From: Ectopseudomonas chengduensis
Lineage (GTDB): Bacteria; Pseudomonadota; Gammaproteobacteria; Pseudomonadales; Pseudomonadaceae
Assembly: GCF_015712065.1 (NCBI RefSeq)
Contig: NZ_JACFYZ010000014.1
Coordinates: 1-64,000 of the forward strand
Length of the DNA: 64,000 nt
Direction of reading: 5' to 3'
Notes under the pieces: model-generated
What the model saw: only the letters and a program-made list of their open reading frames with translations
Database searches by the model: none
Told to the model about the DNA's origin: nothing
Shown: positions 5,610 to 14,585 of the stretch, piece after piece
Numbering within the stretch: the stretch's first letter is position 1
How the letters are laid out: each line of letters begins with the position of its first letter
Program-made: the position numbers and the translations under genes

Positions 5610-8177
5610 ATGACCGATCTCTCCGCTCACACCCCGATGATGCAGCAGTACTGGAAGCTGAAGAACCAGCACCCGGATCAGTTGATGTTCTATCGCATGG
5701 GTGACTTCTACGAGATTTTCTACGAAGACGCGAAGAAAGCAGCCAAGCTGCTCGACATCACCCTGACCGCACGCGGCCAGTCGGCCGGCCAATCGATTCC
5801 TATGTGCGGCATTCCTTTCCATTCGCTCGAAGGCTACCTGGCCAAGCTGGTCAAGCTCGGCGAATCGGTGGTGATCTGCGAACAGATTGGCGACCCGGCC
5901 ACCAGCAAGGGTCCGGTGGAGCGTCAGGTGGTGCGTATCATCACCCCCGGCACCATCAGCGACGAAGCCCTGCTCGATGAGCACCGCGACAACCTGCTTG
6001 CTGCAGTCCTCGGTGATGAGCGCCTGTTCGGTCTGGCCGTGCTGGATATCACCAGCGGTCGCTTCAGCGTGCAGGAGATCAAGGGCTGGGAAAACCTGCT
6101 GGCCGAACTGGAGCGCCTCAGCCCCGCCGAGCTGCTGATCCCGGACGACTGGCCGCAGGGCCTGCCCGCCGAGAAGCGCAAGGGCTCGCGCCGCCGCGCC
6201 CCCTGGGATTTCGACCGCGACAGCGCCTTCAAGAGCCTGTGCCAGCAATTCAGCACCCAGGATCTGAAAGGCTTCGGCTGCGAGAACCTGACCCTGGCCA
6301 TCGGCGCCGCCGGCTGCTTGCTCAGCTATGCCAAGGAAACCCAGCGCACCGCCCTGCCCCACCTGCGCAGCCTGCGTCACGAGCGCCTGGACGACACGGT
6401 GATCCTCGATGGTGCCAGCCGCCGCAACCTGGAGCTGGACATCAACCTCGCCGGCGGCCGCGACAACACCCTGCAATCGGTGATGGATCGCTGCCAGACC
6501 GCCATGGCCAGCCGCCTGCTGGGCCGTTGGCTGAACCGTCCGTTGCGTGATCGCGCGGTGCTGGAGGCGCGCCAGGACGCCATCGCCCGCCTGCTCGATG
6601 GCTATCGCTTCGAAACGCTGCAGCCGCAGCTCAAGGAAATCGGCGACCTGGAACGCATCCTCGCCCGTATCGGTCTGCGCAACGCCCGCCCACGCGACCT
6701 GGCCCGTCTGCGCGACGCACTGGCGGCACTGCCCGAACTGCAGCAGGCGATGACCACGCTGGACACCCCGCATCTGCAGCAACTGGCTTTGAGCATCGCC
6801 ACCTACCCGGAACTGGCCGACCTGCTGGCCCGCGCCATCATCGACAACCCGCCAGCGGTGATCCGCGACGGTGGCGTGCTGAAGACGGGCTACGACGCCG
6901 AGCTGGACGAACTGCAGGCGATGAGCGAGAACGCCGGCCAGTTCCTCATGGATCTGGAGGCGCGGGAGAAGGAGCGCACCGGCCTGGCCAACCTCAAGGT
7001 CGGCTACAACCGCGTGCACGGCTACTTCATCGAACTGCCGACCAAGCAGGCCGAGTCGGCGCCAGCTGACTATATCCGCCGACAGACGCTCAAAGGCGCC
7101 GAGCGTTTCATCACCCCGGAACTGAAGGAATTCGAGGACAAGGCCTTGTCGGCCAAAAGCCGCGCCCTGGCACGCGAAAAGATGCTCTACGACGAGTTGC
7201 TCGAGCGCCTGATCGGCCATCTGGCGCCGCTGCAGGACAGTGCCGCAGCCCTCGCCGAACTGGACGTGCTGAGCAACCTTGCCGAGCGCGCGCTGAATCT
7301 CGACCTGAACCGCCCGCGCTTCGTCGACGAGCCGTGCATGCGCATCGACCAGGGCCGTCACCCGGTGGTCGAGCAGGTGCTGACCACGCCCTTCGTGGCC
7401 AACGACCTGGATCTCGACGACAACCGGCGCATGCTAGTCATCACCGGGCCGAACATGGGTGGTAAATCCACCTACATGCGCCAGACCGCACTGATCGTGC
7501 TGCTGGCCCATATCGGCAGCTTCGTGCCCGCGGCGGCCTGCGAACTGTCGCTGGTCGACCGCATCTTCACCCGTATCGGTTCCAGCGATGACCTGGCCGG
7601 CGGCCGCTCCACCTTCATGGTGGAGATGAGCGAAACCGCCAACATTCTGCACAACGCCAGCGAGCGCAGCCTGGTACTGATGGACGAGGTCGGCCGCGGC
7701 ACCAGCACCTTCGACGGCCTGTCGTTGGCCTGGTCAGCCGCCGAGCACCTGGCGCGCCTACGCGCCTTCACCCTGTTCGCCACACATTATTTCGAGCTGA
7801 CCGTGCTGCCGGAAAGCGAGCCGGTGGTGGCCAACGTGCACCTCTCGGCCACCGAGCACAACGAGCGCATCGTCTTCCTCCACCACGTTCAGCCAGGCCC
7901 CGCGAGCCAGAGCTATGGCCTGGCCGTGGCGCAATTGGCTGGCGTGCCGGGCACGGTGATCAGCCGTGCACGCGAGCACCTGGCGCGCCTGGAAGCTACC
8001 AGCCTGCCGCACGATCTGCCACGCCAGGGGCCCGGCCAGCCGCAAGCGCCGATGCAGAGTGACCTGTTCGCCAGCGTGCCGCACCCACTGCTGGAGCAAT
8101 TGCACAAGATCAACCCGGATGATCTGACTCCGCGCAAGGCGCTGGAGCTGTTATATACATGGAAGACGCAGATCTAA
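5610..8177 (+). CDS. mutS: DNA mismatch repair protein MutS
   Basis: Recognises base mismatches and small loops and recruits MutL. 855 residues from the ATG at 5610 (MTDLSAHTPMMQQYW), the same length as P. aeruginosa MutS, with TAAGG 8 bases upstream. A longer in-frame start at 5526 is less likely. The mismatch-binding motif GDFYEIFYEDA contains the Phe-X-Glu reader. Walker A is GPNMGGKST, with the following signature region and Walker B (LVLMDEVGRGTST). The C-terminus keeps the tetramerisation-type end DDLTPRKALELLY. It is followed by fdxA in the order usual for the genus. Confidence 0.97.
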   Translation: MTDLSAHTPMMQQYWKLKNQHPDQLMFYRMGDFYEIFYEDAKKAAKLLDITLTARGQSAGQSIPMCGIPFHSLEGYLAKLVKLGESVVICEQIGDPATSKGPVERQVVRIITPGTISDEALLDEHRDNLLAAVLGDERLFGLAVLDITSGRFSVQEIKGWENLLAELERLSPAELLIPDDWPQGLPAEKRKGSRRRAPWDFDRDSAFKSLCQQFSTQDLKGFGCENLTLAIGAAGCLLSYAKETQRTALPHLRSLRHERLDDTVILDGASRRNLELDINLAGGRDNTLQSVMDRCQTAMASRLLGRWLNRPLRDRAVLEARQDAIARLLDGYRFETLQPQLKEIGDLERILARIGLRNARPRDLARLRDALAALPELQQAMTTLDTPHLQQLALSIATYPELADLLARAIIDNPPAVIRDGGVLKTGYDAELDELQAMSENAGQFLMDLEAREKERTGLANLKVGYNRVHGYFIELPTKQAESAPADYIRRQTLKGAERFITPELKEFEDKALSAKSRALAREKMLYDELLERLIGHLAPLQDSAAALAELDVLSNLAERALNLDLNRPRFVDEPCMRIDQGRHPVVEQVLTTPFVANDLDLDDNRRMLVITGPNMGGKSTYMRQTALIVLLAHIGSFVPAAACELSLVDRIFTRIGSSDDLAGGRSTFMVEMSETANILHNASERSLVLMDEVGRGTSTFDGLSLAWSAAEHLARLRAFTLFATHYFELTVLPESEPVVANVHLSATEHNERIVFLHHVQPGPASQSYGLAVAQLAGVPGTVISRAREHLARLEATSLPHDLPRQGPGQPQAPMQSDLFASVPHPLLEQLHKINPDDLTPRKALELLYTWKTQI

Positions 8178-8316
8178 CGTTCAATACAACAAACTGCTAG
8201 AATCGCGCGCAATTTTACGACCGCCCGGTTTACAGCCTGAGCCGCGGCCACAGACAGAGCGCCTGACAGCCCTTCACAGAAAGGGCCCAGGCCGCCGCCC
8301 GAGGAGAGAATCAGAC

Positions 8317-8640
8317 ATGACCTTCGTCGTCACCGACAACTGCATCAAGTGCAAATACACCGACTGTGTGGAAGTCTGCCCGGTCGACTGCTTTTACGAA
8401 GGCCCGAACTTCCTGGTCATTCACCCGGATGAGTGCATTGATTGCGCCCTGTGCGAGCCGGAGTGCCCTGCGCAGGCGATCTTCTCGGAAGACGAGGTAC
8501 CAGAGGATCAGCAGGAGTTCATCGAGCTGAACGCTGATCTGGCCGAAGTATGGCCGAACATCACCGAGAAGAAAGATGCACTGCCGGACGCCGAAGAGTG
8601 GGATGGCGTGAAGGACAAGCTGCAACACCTCGAGCGCTGA
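8317..8640 (+). CDS. fdxA: Ferredoxin FdxA (3Fe-4S/4Fe-4S, 7Fe type)
   Basis: Small electron carrier, 107 residues. The first cluster-binding region has C-X7-C (CIKCKYTDCVEVCPVDC) and the second a classical CIDCALCEPECP, as in Azotobacter/Pseudomonas seven-iron ferredoxins. The C-terminal extension of about 50 residues is acidic (NADLAEVWPNITEKKD) and typical of the family. GAGGAGAGAA lies before the ATG. It lies between mutS and rsmZ/rpoS and ends in its own terminator. Confidence 0.97.
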   Translation: MTFVVTDNCIKCKYTDCVEVCPVDCFYEGPNFLVIHPDECIDCALCEPECPAQAIFSEDEVPEDQQEFIELNADLAEVWPNITEKKDALPDAEEWDGVKDKLQHLER

Positions 8641-8656
8641 GTTCGCCCTGAAACAC

Positions 8657-8684
8657 AAAGACCCGCCAAGTGCGGGTCTTTTAC
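8657..8684 (+). terminator. Rho-independent terminator of fdxA
   Basis: Stem AAAGACCCGC / GCGGGTCTTT (8657-8666 with 8672-8681), 5-base loop, followed by further T. It is 16 bases past the fdxA stop. Confidence 0.9.
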
Positions 8685-8737
8685 TTTCAGGCTCCCGGCC
8701 GACTGCCCGCCAGGCTGGCGCCACAAACAGCACGCGC

Positions 8738-8763
8738 AAAAAAAGGGGCGGCTTGCGCCGCCC
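8738..8763 (-). terminator. Terminator of rsmZ
   Basis: GGGCGGC (8746-8752), TTGC, GCCGCCC (8757-8763); on the minus strand followed by seven T (8744-8738). It doubles as a barrier to read-through from fdxA because a T-rich run also follows on the plus strand. Confidence 0.9.
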
Positions 8764-8869
8764 ACTTTTATTCCCTAATCCCTTTGTTTCCCAACTCATC
8801 ATCCTGATGAATCGCTTCTTGCGATGTTCCTGATCATCATCCTGATGACCTGTGCTTGTCCCTGAGCAC
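8738..8869 (-). ncRNA. rsmZ: RsmZ, CsrA/RsmA-sequestering small RNA
   Basis: The minus-strand transcript from about 8869 carries seven GGA motifs. They include CAGGGAC, AUCAGGAUGAU (twice), AUCAGGAAC, UUGGGAAAC, AAGGGAU and UAGGGAAU, several in hairpin loops. It ends in a strong GGGCGGC/GCCGCCC hairpin with seven U. It lies in the rpoS-fdxA gap, the known location of rsmZ in Pseudomonas. An AATATC -10 (8876-8881) and a TTGTAT -35 17 bases further up place the start near 8869. The RNA titrates RsmA/RsmE and so relieves translational repression of secondary-metabolism, virulence and biofilm genes. Transcription depends on GacA through the upstream element at 9045-9062. The start base is estimated. 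Confidence 0.9.
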
Positions 8870-9044
8870 GGATTCGATATTAGCCGCTACAGGATGCAAT
8901 ACAACCCGATTGAATCGCCCCAAAAGGGTTCACACTCAATCCATATATTCTTTAAAAATCATTTAAAAACATATAGTTAAAAACGCATTCAGGTAAAGAA
9001 AGCAGGATATCTCCCAAGCGTTCAGCACAAACACTGACAACAGC

Positions 9045-9062
9045 TGTAAGCAATGGCTTACA
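9045..9062 (-). promoter_or_regulatory. GacA upstream activating sequence of rsmZ
   Basis: TGTAAG-CAATGG-CTTACA is a perfect palindrome matching the GacA box (TGTAAG-N6-CTTACA). It is centred about 184 bases upstream of the predicted rsmZ start, the long distance typical of rsmY/rsmZ promoters. The A/T-rich stretch between (about 8940-9000) is where bending proteins such as IHF or MvaT-type factors would be expected. Confidence 0.92.
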
Positions 9063-9073
9063 TACCCGCACAT

Positions 9074-9097
9074 AAAAAACCCGGCCGGAGCCGGGTT
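9074..9097 (-). terminator. Rho-independent terminator of rpoS
   Basis: AACCCGGC / GCCGGGTT stem (9078-9085 with 9090-9097), 4-base loop, followed on the minus strand by six T. It begins 18 bases after the rpoS stop and next to the rsmZ GacA box. Confidence 0.9.
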
Positions 9098-9115
9098 CAT
9101 GATCGAAGCGAAACC

Positions 9116-10123
9116 TCACTGGAACAAGGCGTCGCTGGACAAGCCGTTCTTCTCCAGGATTTCCCGCAGACGCTTGAGCGCCTCAACCTGAATCTGCCGC
9201 ACCCGCTCGCGGGTCAGGCCGATCTCCTGCCCCACTTCTTCAAGGGTACAACTTTCATGGCCGCGCAGACCAAAGCGGCGCACAACGACTTCCCGTTGTT
9301 TGTCGGTCAGGTCGGAGAGCCACTGATCGATGCTCTGCGACAGATCATCGTCCTGCAACAGTTCGCAGGGATCGGTCGGGCGATCATCGGTCAGGGTGTC
9401 GAGCAGCGTCTTGTCCGAATCCGGACCAAGCGAGACGTCCACCGAGGACACTCGTTCGTTGAGGCCGAGCATGCGCTTGACCTCGCCCACCGGTTTTTCC
9501 AGCAGGTTGGCAATTTCTTCCGCAGAAGGCTCATGGTCAAGCTTCTGGGTCAGTTCACGAGCTGCACGCAGGTATACGTTGAGCTCCTTGACCACATGAA
9601 TCGGCAAACGGATGGTTCGCGTCTGGTTCATGATGGCGCGTTCGATGGTCTGGCGGATCCACCAGGTTGCATAGGTCGAGAAACGGAACCCCCGCTCCGG
9701 ATCGAATTTTTCCACGGCGCGAATCAAGCCGAGGTTGCCCTCCTCGATCAGATCGAGCAGAGAGAGACCACGGTTGACGTAACGCCGAGCGATCTTCACG
9801 ACCAGGCGCAGGTTGCTCTCGATCATGCGTTTGCGCCCGGCAGGATCGCCCTTCTGCGCCAGACGCGCGAAGTGCACTTCCTCTTCGGGAGTGAGCAAGG
9901 GAGAGAAACCGATTTCGTTGAGGTAAAGCTGAGTGGCGTCTAGCGCCCGGGTGTAGTCGATGTATTTGTGCTGCTTGGAGGGGGTGGCGTTCTTGGCCTT
10001 GGTACGTGCGACCGGTGCTTCCACCTCATCGCCCTGAACCTCGCCGAAAACGATGCCTGGCTCCATGAGGAGCAGTTCATCGTCGACGTCAAACTCCGGC
10101 GCTTCTTTTTTGATGAGAGCCAT
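9116..10123 (-). CDS. rpoS: RNA polymerase sigma factor RpoS (sigma-38)
   Basis: Stationary-phase and general stress sigma factor, 335 residues. Region 1.2 starts near YLNEIGFSPLLTPEEE. Region 2 has the core-binding and -10 recognition residues (RRYVNRGLSLLDLIEEGNLGL, GFRFSTYATWWIRQTIERAI). Region 3 follows, and region 4 has the helix-turn-helix CTLEEVGQEIGLTRERVRQIQ. It lies downstream of nlpD in the same direction, as in most gammaproteobacteria, where much rpoS transcription starts inside nlpD. Confidence 0.98.
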   Translation of the reverse strand: MALIKKEAPEFDVDDELLLMEPGIVFGEVQGDEVEAPVARTKAKNATPSKQHKYIDYTRALDATQLYLNEIGFSPLLTPEEEVHFARLAQKGDPAGRKRMIESNLRLVVKIARRYVNRGLSLLDLIEEGNLGLIRAVEKFDPERGFRFSTYATWWIRQTIERAIMNQTRTIRLPIHVVKELNVYLRAARELTQKLDHEPSAEEIANLLEKPVGEVKRMLGLNERVSSVDVSLGPDSDKTLLDTLTDDRPTDPCELLQDDDLSQSIDQWLSDLTDKQREVVVRRFGLRGHESCTLEEVGQEIGLTRERVRQIQVEALKRLREILEKNGLSSDALFQ

Positions 10124-10224
10124 TGTTGTTGTCCCTAGCTGAGTTCGACAACAGACTCTGGCGGAACCGTCCTGGCCACACCTGAGCCCGTCCCTCCTAC
10201 GTGATGGAACGGGTCAGCGACGGA

Positions 10225-11103
10225 TCAACGACGTGGCAGATATTGCAGCGGATCGACAGGTTTACCTTGGCGGCGAATCTCGAAGTGCAGCTTCACCCGG
10301 TCGGCCCCTGTGGACCCCATTTCGGCAATACTTTGCCCGGCTTTGACCTGCTGCCCCTCCCGTACCAACAACCTGCGGTTATGACCGTAAGCACTTACGT
10401 AGGTATCGCTGTGTTTGATGATGATCAACTCGCCGTAGCCCCGCAAACCACTCCCGGCGTACACCACTGATCCATCAGACGCAGCTAAAACAGGCTGGCC
10501 TAATTGCCCTGCGATATCAATGCCTTTATTCAAACTACCGTTTGAGGAGAAACGACTGATCACTGTGCCCTCGGTTGGCCAGGACCACCCACTGGCCGAG
10601 CGACTTACCGGCGTTACTGGCGTAGTCGCTGGCGTGTTGGCTACTGGCGGACGGGCGGGCTGAGTTGCAGGCGGCGCAGTCACGGCAACCGGCGGACGAC
10701 TGGGCACTGGCTGAGTGACAACGGGCGAGGTGGCCACAGGCGGTGTAGAAACGACCGGCTGACTGCTGCCCACCGGGCGGTTGTCGAAACGGATCGTCTG
10801 ACCCACGCGGATCAGATAGGGGTCGCGCAAACCGTTATGAGCAGCGAGTGCCTTCCAATCCCAGCCGAAACGAAAGGCGATCGAATAGAGGGTATCGCCA
10901 CGCTGCACCACATAGTGACCATCACGTACGGGCTGACGCTGAACCACCGGGGCACGCCCCTGGTTCTGGCCACGGTCGACCACCTGTACGCCACCCGGTG
11001 GCGAACTGACGCAACCGGCCAACGCGGAGGCGGCAAGCATGGCGAGCGGCAGGCGAAACGCTGCAACTGCGCGGACTAGCACGTGAAGGACGGTGAAACT
11101 CAC
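10225..11103 (-). CDS. nlpD: NlpD-type lipoprotein with LysM and degenerate M23 (LytM) domains
   Basis: Outer-membrane lipoprotein that activates the cell-separation amidase rather than cutting peptidoglycan itself. The signal sequence ends in lipobox LAGC (Cys31). A LysM domain lies at about 60-106 (HYVVQRGDTLYSIAFRFGW). A Pro/Thr/Val-rich linker follows, then the LytM domain to the end. The LytM domain has lost zinc ligands: NKGIDIA replaces the H-x3-D motif and VKLHFEIR replaces HLHFE. This agrees with an EnvC/NlpD-type activator. The GTG start has GGGAG 7 bases upstream. The gene precedes rpoS. Confidence 0.92.
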   Translation of the reverse strand: MSFTVLHVLVRAVAAFRLPLAMLAASALAGCVSSPPGGVQVVDRGQNQGRAPVVQRQPVRDGHYVVQRGDTLYSIAFRFGWDWKALAAHNGLRDPYLIRVGQTIRFDNRPVGSSQPVVSTPPVATSPVVTQPVPSRPPVAVTAPPATQPARPPVANTPATTPVTPVSRSASGWSWPTEGTVISRFSSNGSLNKGIDIAGQLGQPVLAASDGSVVYAGSGLRGYGELIIIKHSDTYVSAYGHNRRLLVREGQQVKAGQSIAEMGSTGADRVKLHFEIRRQGKPVDPLQYLPRR

Positions 11104-11151
11104 CCAACTGCTCCCTGAATGATTCCGAGTACGGCGCCCATTGTGCCGTAT

Positions 11152-12090
11152 TTATTCGGTGCGACCAGTATCGAGCACCTGACGACCAGCCAGCCACTCC
11201 AGGCCCAGCACCAAGGCGATACCGCCGATTGCCAATACCACGGCAAGCAAGAGCTGTGGGTCCTGGCCACTGATTTCTGCAAAATGCCCCGGTAGCAGAT
11301 TGCTCTGCAGCAGCGGCACCTGCTCACCTTTACTGTCGATACGCCAGCTCAGGGTCTCCTTCCAGGGCCAGACCTTGTTCAGCGAACCCAGCATCAGGCC
11401 GACCAGAAACGCCAGACTGAGGTCACGCCAACGTGACAGCAGCCAACTGAGCAGACGCGCGAAACTGAGAATGCCAACCAGGCAGCCGCTGGCGAACACC
11501 GCCATGACCAGCAGATCGAGATCCTTGACCGCACCCAGCACCACCGAATAGAGGCCGAGCAGAAGCAGGATGAAGCTGCCCGAGATACCCGGCAGAATCA
11601 TCGCGCAGATGGCGATGGCACCGGCCAGGAACAGGGTTGGCAGATCACTACCCCACTGCATCGGAGCGGCAACGGTGATCCAGTAGGCGAAAGCCAGGCC
11701 AAGCAGAAAACTCACCGCCCGGCTCCAGTTCCAGCGAATGATCTCTCGCCCGACCATATAGGTAGACACCAGAATCAGGCCGAAGAAGAACGACCATACC
11801 GGAATCGGATGGTACTCAAGCAGATAGGTGATCAGCCGCGCGAGTGTGAGAATGCTGGTCAGAATGCCGCACAGCAGCACCAGCAGGAATGTCGCGTTGG
11901 CCATCTGCCAGGCATCCTTGATGCGGCCCCGCAGCAGCAGCAGGAACGCTTCGGGAATGCTGGCGATGGAGCGCAGCAGCTCGTCATAGATGCCACTGAT
12001 AAAAGCGATGGTGCCGCCGGAAACGCCGGGCACGACATCTGCAGCGCCCATCGCCAAGCCCTTGGCATAGAGCAGAAAATATTTCTTCAT
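11152..12090 (-). CDS. DUF368 polytopic membrane protein (polyprenyl-phosphate transporter, PopT-like)
   Basis: Inner-membrane protein of 312 residues with about eight to ten hydrophobic helices. It has the two family signatures, PGVSGGTIAFISGIYDELL near the N-terminus and LPGISGSFILLLLGLY in the second half. The symmetry suggests an internally duplicated carrier. DUF368 proteins have been linked to recycling undecaprenyl phosphate across the inner membrane; that role is taken from the family. The ATG at 12090 has GGAAGGA before it and begins MKKYFLLYAKGL; a longer frame to 12192 lacks family similarity. It lies between pcm and nlpD. Confidence 0.85.
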   Translation of the reverse strand: MKKYFLLYAKGLAMGAADVVPGVSGGTIAFISGIYDELLRSIASIPEAFLLLLRGRIKDAWQMANATFLLVLLCGILTSILTLARLITYLLEYHPIPVWSFFFGLILVSTYMVGREIIRWNWSRAVSFLLGLAFAYWITVAAPMQWGSDLPTLFLAGAIAICAMILPGISGSFILLLLGLYSVVLGAVKDLDLLVMAVFASGCLVGILSFARLLSWLLSRWRDLSLAFLVGLMLGSLNKVWPWKETLSWRIDSKGEQVPLLQSNLLPGHFAEISGQDPQLLLAVVLAIGGIALVLGLEWLAGRQVLDTGRTE

Positions 12091-12115
12091 GGATCCTTCC
12101 GCTGCGAAAAAGCGA

Positions 12116-12751
12116 TCAAGCCAGCGGCCCGTTGAGTAGCGGTACGAAACGCACCGCATCGAGCACGTGACGGGAAAAACCACCCTCTTCACGCACGATC
12201 AGCAGCAGTTGCTGCACATCACCGCTACCAACCGGAATGACCAGACGTCCGCCTGGAGCCAGTTGATCGAGCAAGGCCTGCGGCACTTGCGCTGCGGCGG
12301 CGGTGACGATGATGCCGTTGTACGGACCGAGCGCGTTCCAACCTTCCCAGCCATCACCCCAGCGAAAGACCACGTTGCGCAGCTTGAGTTCGGCCAAACG
12401 CTCCTTGGCGCGGTCCTGCAGCACCTGAATACGCTCGACCGAAAACACTCGCTCGACCAATTGCGCCAGCACGGCGGTCTGGTAACCAGAACCGGTACCG
12501 ATTTCCAGCACCTTGTCCAGCGGGCCTGCGGCCAACAGCAGCTCGGTCATGCGCCCAACCATATAAGGCTGGGAAATGGTCTGGTTATGGCCGATGGGCA
12601 GCGCGGTGTCTTCATAGGCGCGGTGCGCCAGGGCTTCGTCGACGAACAGATGGCGCGGCGTACGGCGGATCACTTCCAGTACCCGCGCGTTGGACAGCCC
12701 TTCCTCATAGAGACGCTGGATCAATCGTTCGCGGGTGCGCTGCGAGGTCAT
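12116..12751 (-). CDS. pcm: Protein-L-isoaspartate O-methyltransferase
   Basis: Repairs isomerised aspartyl residues in aged proteins using S-adenosylmethionine. 211 residues from the ATG at 12751, which matches the P. aeruginosa start; an in-frame ATG at 12790 exists and would overlap surE. The PCMT motifs are present: GHNQTISQPYMVGRMTELL, the SAM loop LEIGTGSGYQTAVLA and GWNALGPYNGIIVTAAA. The order surE-pcm-(DUF368)-nlpD-rpoS is the usual stress-survival block. Confidence 0.95.
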   Translation of the reverse strand: MTSQRTRERLIQRLYEEGLSNARVLEVIRRTPRHLFVDEALAHRAYEDTALPIGHNQTISQPYMVGRMTELLLAAGPLDKVLEIGTGSGYQTAVLAQLVERVFSVERIQVLQDRAKERLAELKLRNVVFRWGDGWEGWNALGPYNGIIVTAAAAQVPQALLDQLAPGGRLVIPVGSGDVQQLLLIVREEGGFSRHVLDAVRFVPLLNGPLA

Positions 12752-12789
12752 GCCGATCCCGCTGCGCTGCATCTCGTCCTGTCCACGCA

Positions 12790-13539
12790 TCAGAAGATGC
12801 CCTCCAGCCAGCCATCCATAGTTTCAAGGGCCTCATTGAACGTGCGATCGAGCCGTAGCGGCGTGATCGATACATAACCTTGCATCACGGCATGAAAATC
12901 GGTGCCCTGACTGCCATCCTCGACATCACCGGCGGCGGCAATCCAGTAACCTTCCTTGCCACGCGGGTTGACCACCTTGACCGGCGCCGCCGCACGCGCG
13001 CGATGACCGAGTCGGGTCAGCTGCACACCACGAATATGTTCCAGCGGCAGGTTCGGCACGTTGATGTTGAGTACGGTACGCGGCGGCAGTTCGAGTCGCT
13101 CGTGCGCCTCGACCAGCTTGCGGGCGAAGTAGGCCGCAGTCGGCAGATTGTCGGGCAGGCGCGACAGCAGCGAAAAGGCGAACGCCGGCTTGCTCAGGAA
13201 ACGTCCTTCGAGCGCGGCGGCGACGGTGCCGGAATAGAGCACGTCATCACCGAGGTTAGCCCCCAGGTTGATGCCGGAGACGACCATATCCGGGGTCTGC
13301 TCGAGCAGACCGTTGAGCCCCAGGTGCACGCAATCGGTCGGCGTACCATTGAGGCTGATGTAACCATTGGCCAGGGCCATGGGATGCAGCGGACGATCGA
13401 GCGTCAGCGCACTGCTGGCACCGCTCCTGTCTTCGGCAGGGGCGATCACCACGCAATCGGCATAGTCGGCCAGCGCTTGGTGCAACGCAGCGATACCGGG
13501 CGCGTTCACCCCGTCGTCGTTGGAAATCAGAATTCGCAT
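12790..13539 (-). CDS. surE: 5'/3'-nucleotidase SurE
   Basis: Metal-dependent nucleoside monophosphatase important in stationary-phase survival, 249 residues. The N-terminal metal site MRILISNDDGVNAPG (two adjacent Asp) and the later VVSGINLGANLGDDVLYSGTV are diagnostic. The ATG at 13539 overlaps the 3' end of truD by 13 bases, showing translational coupling. The longer open frame to 13725 has no family support. Confidence 0.96.
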   Translation of the reverse strand: MRILISNDDGVNAPGIAALHQALADYADCVVIAPAEDRSGASSALTLDRPLHPMALANGYISLNGTPTDCVHLGLNGLLEQTPDMVVSGINLGANLGDDVLYSGTVAAALEGRFLSKPAFAFSLLSRLPDNLPTAAYFARKLVEAHERLELPPRTVLNINVPNLPLEHIRGVQLTRLGHRARAAAPVKVVNPRGKEGYWIAAAGDVEDGSQGTDFHAVMQGYVSITPLRLDRTFNEALETMDGWLEGIF

Positions 13540-14585
13540 GGAGTATCCGTCTGCCCTGCTGGCACCAGATCGAGCAATTCGCGCACCACCACGGTGGCGA
13601 AACACCCGGCCGGCAGGACGAATGCAAGTTGCAGAATATCGGGTTCGGGATAATGCCATGACAGGCCGCCGATGGGGAGGCGCAGAATTCGCCGTTCGTG
13701 CGCCATGTCCGCCTTGATCAGCCATTGCACCAGTTGCGCAGCCTCATCGGCTACTTCCTGCTCCAGCTGTCGGGTCTCACCAGCGGTCGGCAAAGGCCCG
13801 TCGCCCCACAGCGGCCCGGTGGGATGCAGGTCAAGAATGGCCAGGCGCGGGTCAATGCACTCGGCCTCACCGGCCATGAAGAAACTGCGGCTGGCAGTGA
13901 AGGCCAGCAAGTCACCGATCTGCGCCTGGTTCCAGGTGCCAGCAGCCACGCGCTTGGCCAACACTTGATTGAACAGATAGCTGCGTGCCGAAGAGAGCAG
14001 TCGCGAGCGCAGGTTGCGCTGCACCGGCAACTCCAGGCGCGCGGCAAAATCGCGGGCCTGCTCGACATTGCCGCCATCGAAACCGAAACGCTGCAGACCG
14101 AAATAGTTCGGCACGCCCTGCGCCGCTATACGCTGCAGGCGCTGCTCGAGGGCATCACAGTCAGCCTCGAGCGCGGTCAGGCGCAAGGTGAAACCATTGG
14201 CGGCATGGGCGCCACGCTGCAATTTGCGGTTGTGCCGCTGGCTGCGCTGGATCACCAGATCATCGCCCTGCGCAGCCGCCAGATCGGGATCGGCCTTGCC
14301 CGGCAGGTGCAGGCTGAACCACTGGCGGGTCAGCGCCTGACGATCCTTGAGTCCCGCGTAACTGACCGCCTTGAGCGGCAGGCCGGCAGCGCGGGCGATA
14401 CGCCGAGCGGCCTCCTCGGTATTCAGGCCGCGTTTTTCCACCCATAGCCAGAGGTGCTCACCCTGGCCAGTGAGCGGGATGTCGAGCACCTCGTCGACCT
14501 GGAAGTCCTCGGCCGTGGCCTTGAGCACCGCGCGCCCACAGGCCTCGCCGTGGGCGCGCGGCCCGAGCAGTTGCAGCTCGTTCAT
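13527..14585 (-). CDS. truD: tRNA pseudouridine(13) synthase TruD
   Basis: Forms pseudouridine at position 13 of tRNA-Glu. 352 residues. The catalytic motif YAGLKDRQALTRQWFSLH carries the nucleophilic Asp; the insertion domain includes the VPNYFGLQRFG motif. It overlaps ispF by 4 bases upstream and surE by 13 bases downstream, so ispF-truD-surE-pcm read as one operon. Confidence 0.96.
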   Translation of the reverse strand: MNELQLLGPRAHGEACGRAVLKATAEDFQVDEVLDIPLTGQGEHLWLWVEKRGLNTEEAARRIARAAGLPLKAVSYAGLKDRQALTRQWFSLHLPGKADPDLAAAQGDDLVIQRSQRHNRKLQRGAHAANGFTLRLTALEADCDALEQRLQRIAAQGVPNYFGLQRFGFDGGNVEQARDFAARLELPVQRNLRSRLLSSARSYLFNQVLAKRVAAGTWNQAQIGDLLAFTASRSFFMAGEAECIDPRLAILDLHPTGPLWGDGPLPTAGETRQLEQEVADEAAQLVQWLIKADMAHERRILRLPIGGLSWHYPEPDILQLAFVLPAGCFATVVVRELLDLVPAGQTDTPCEF

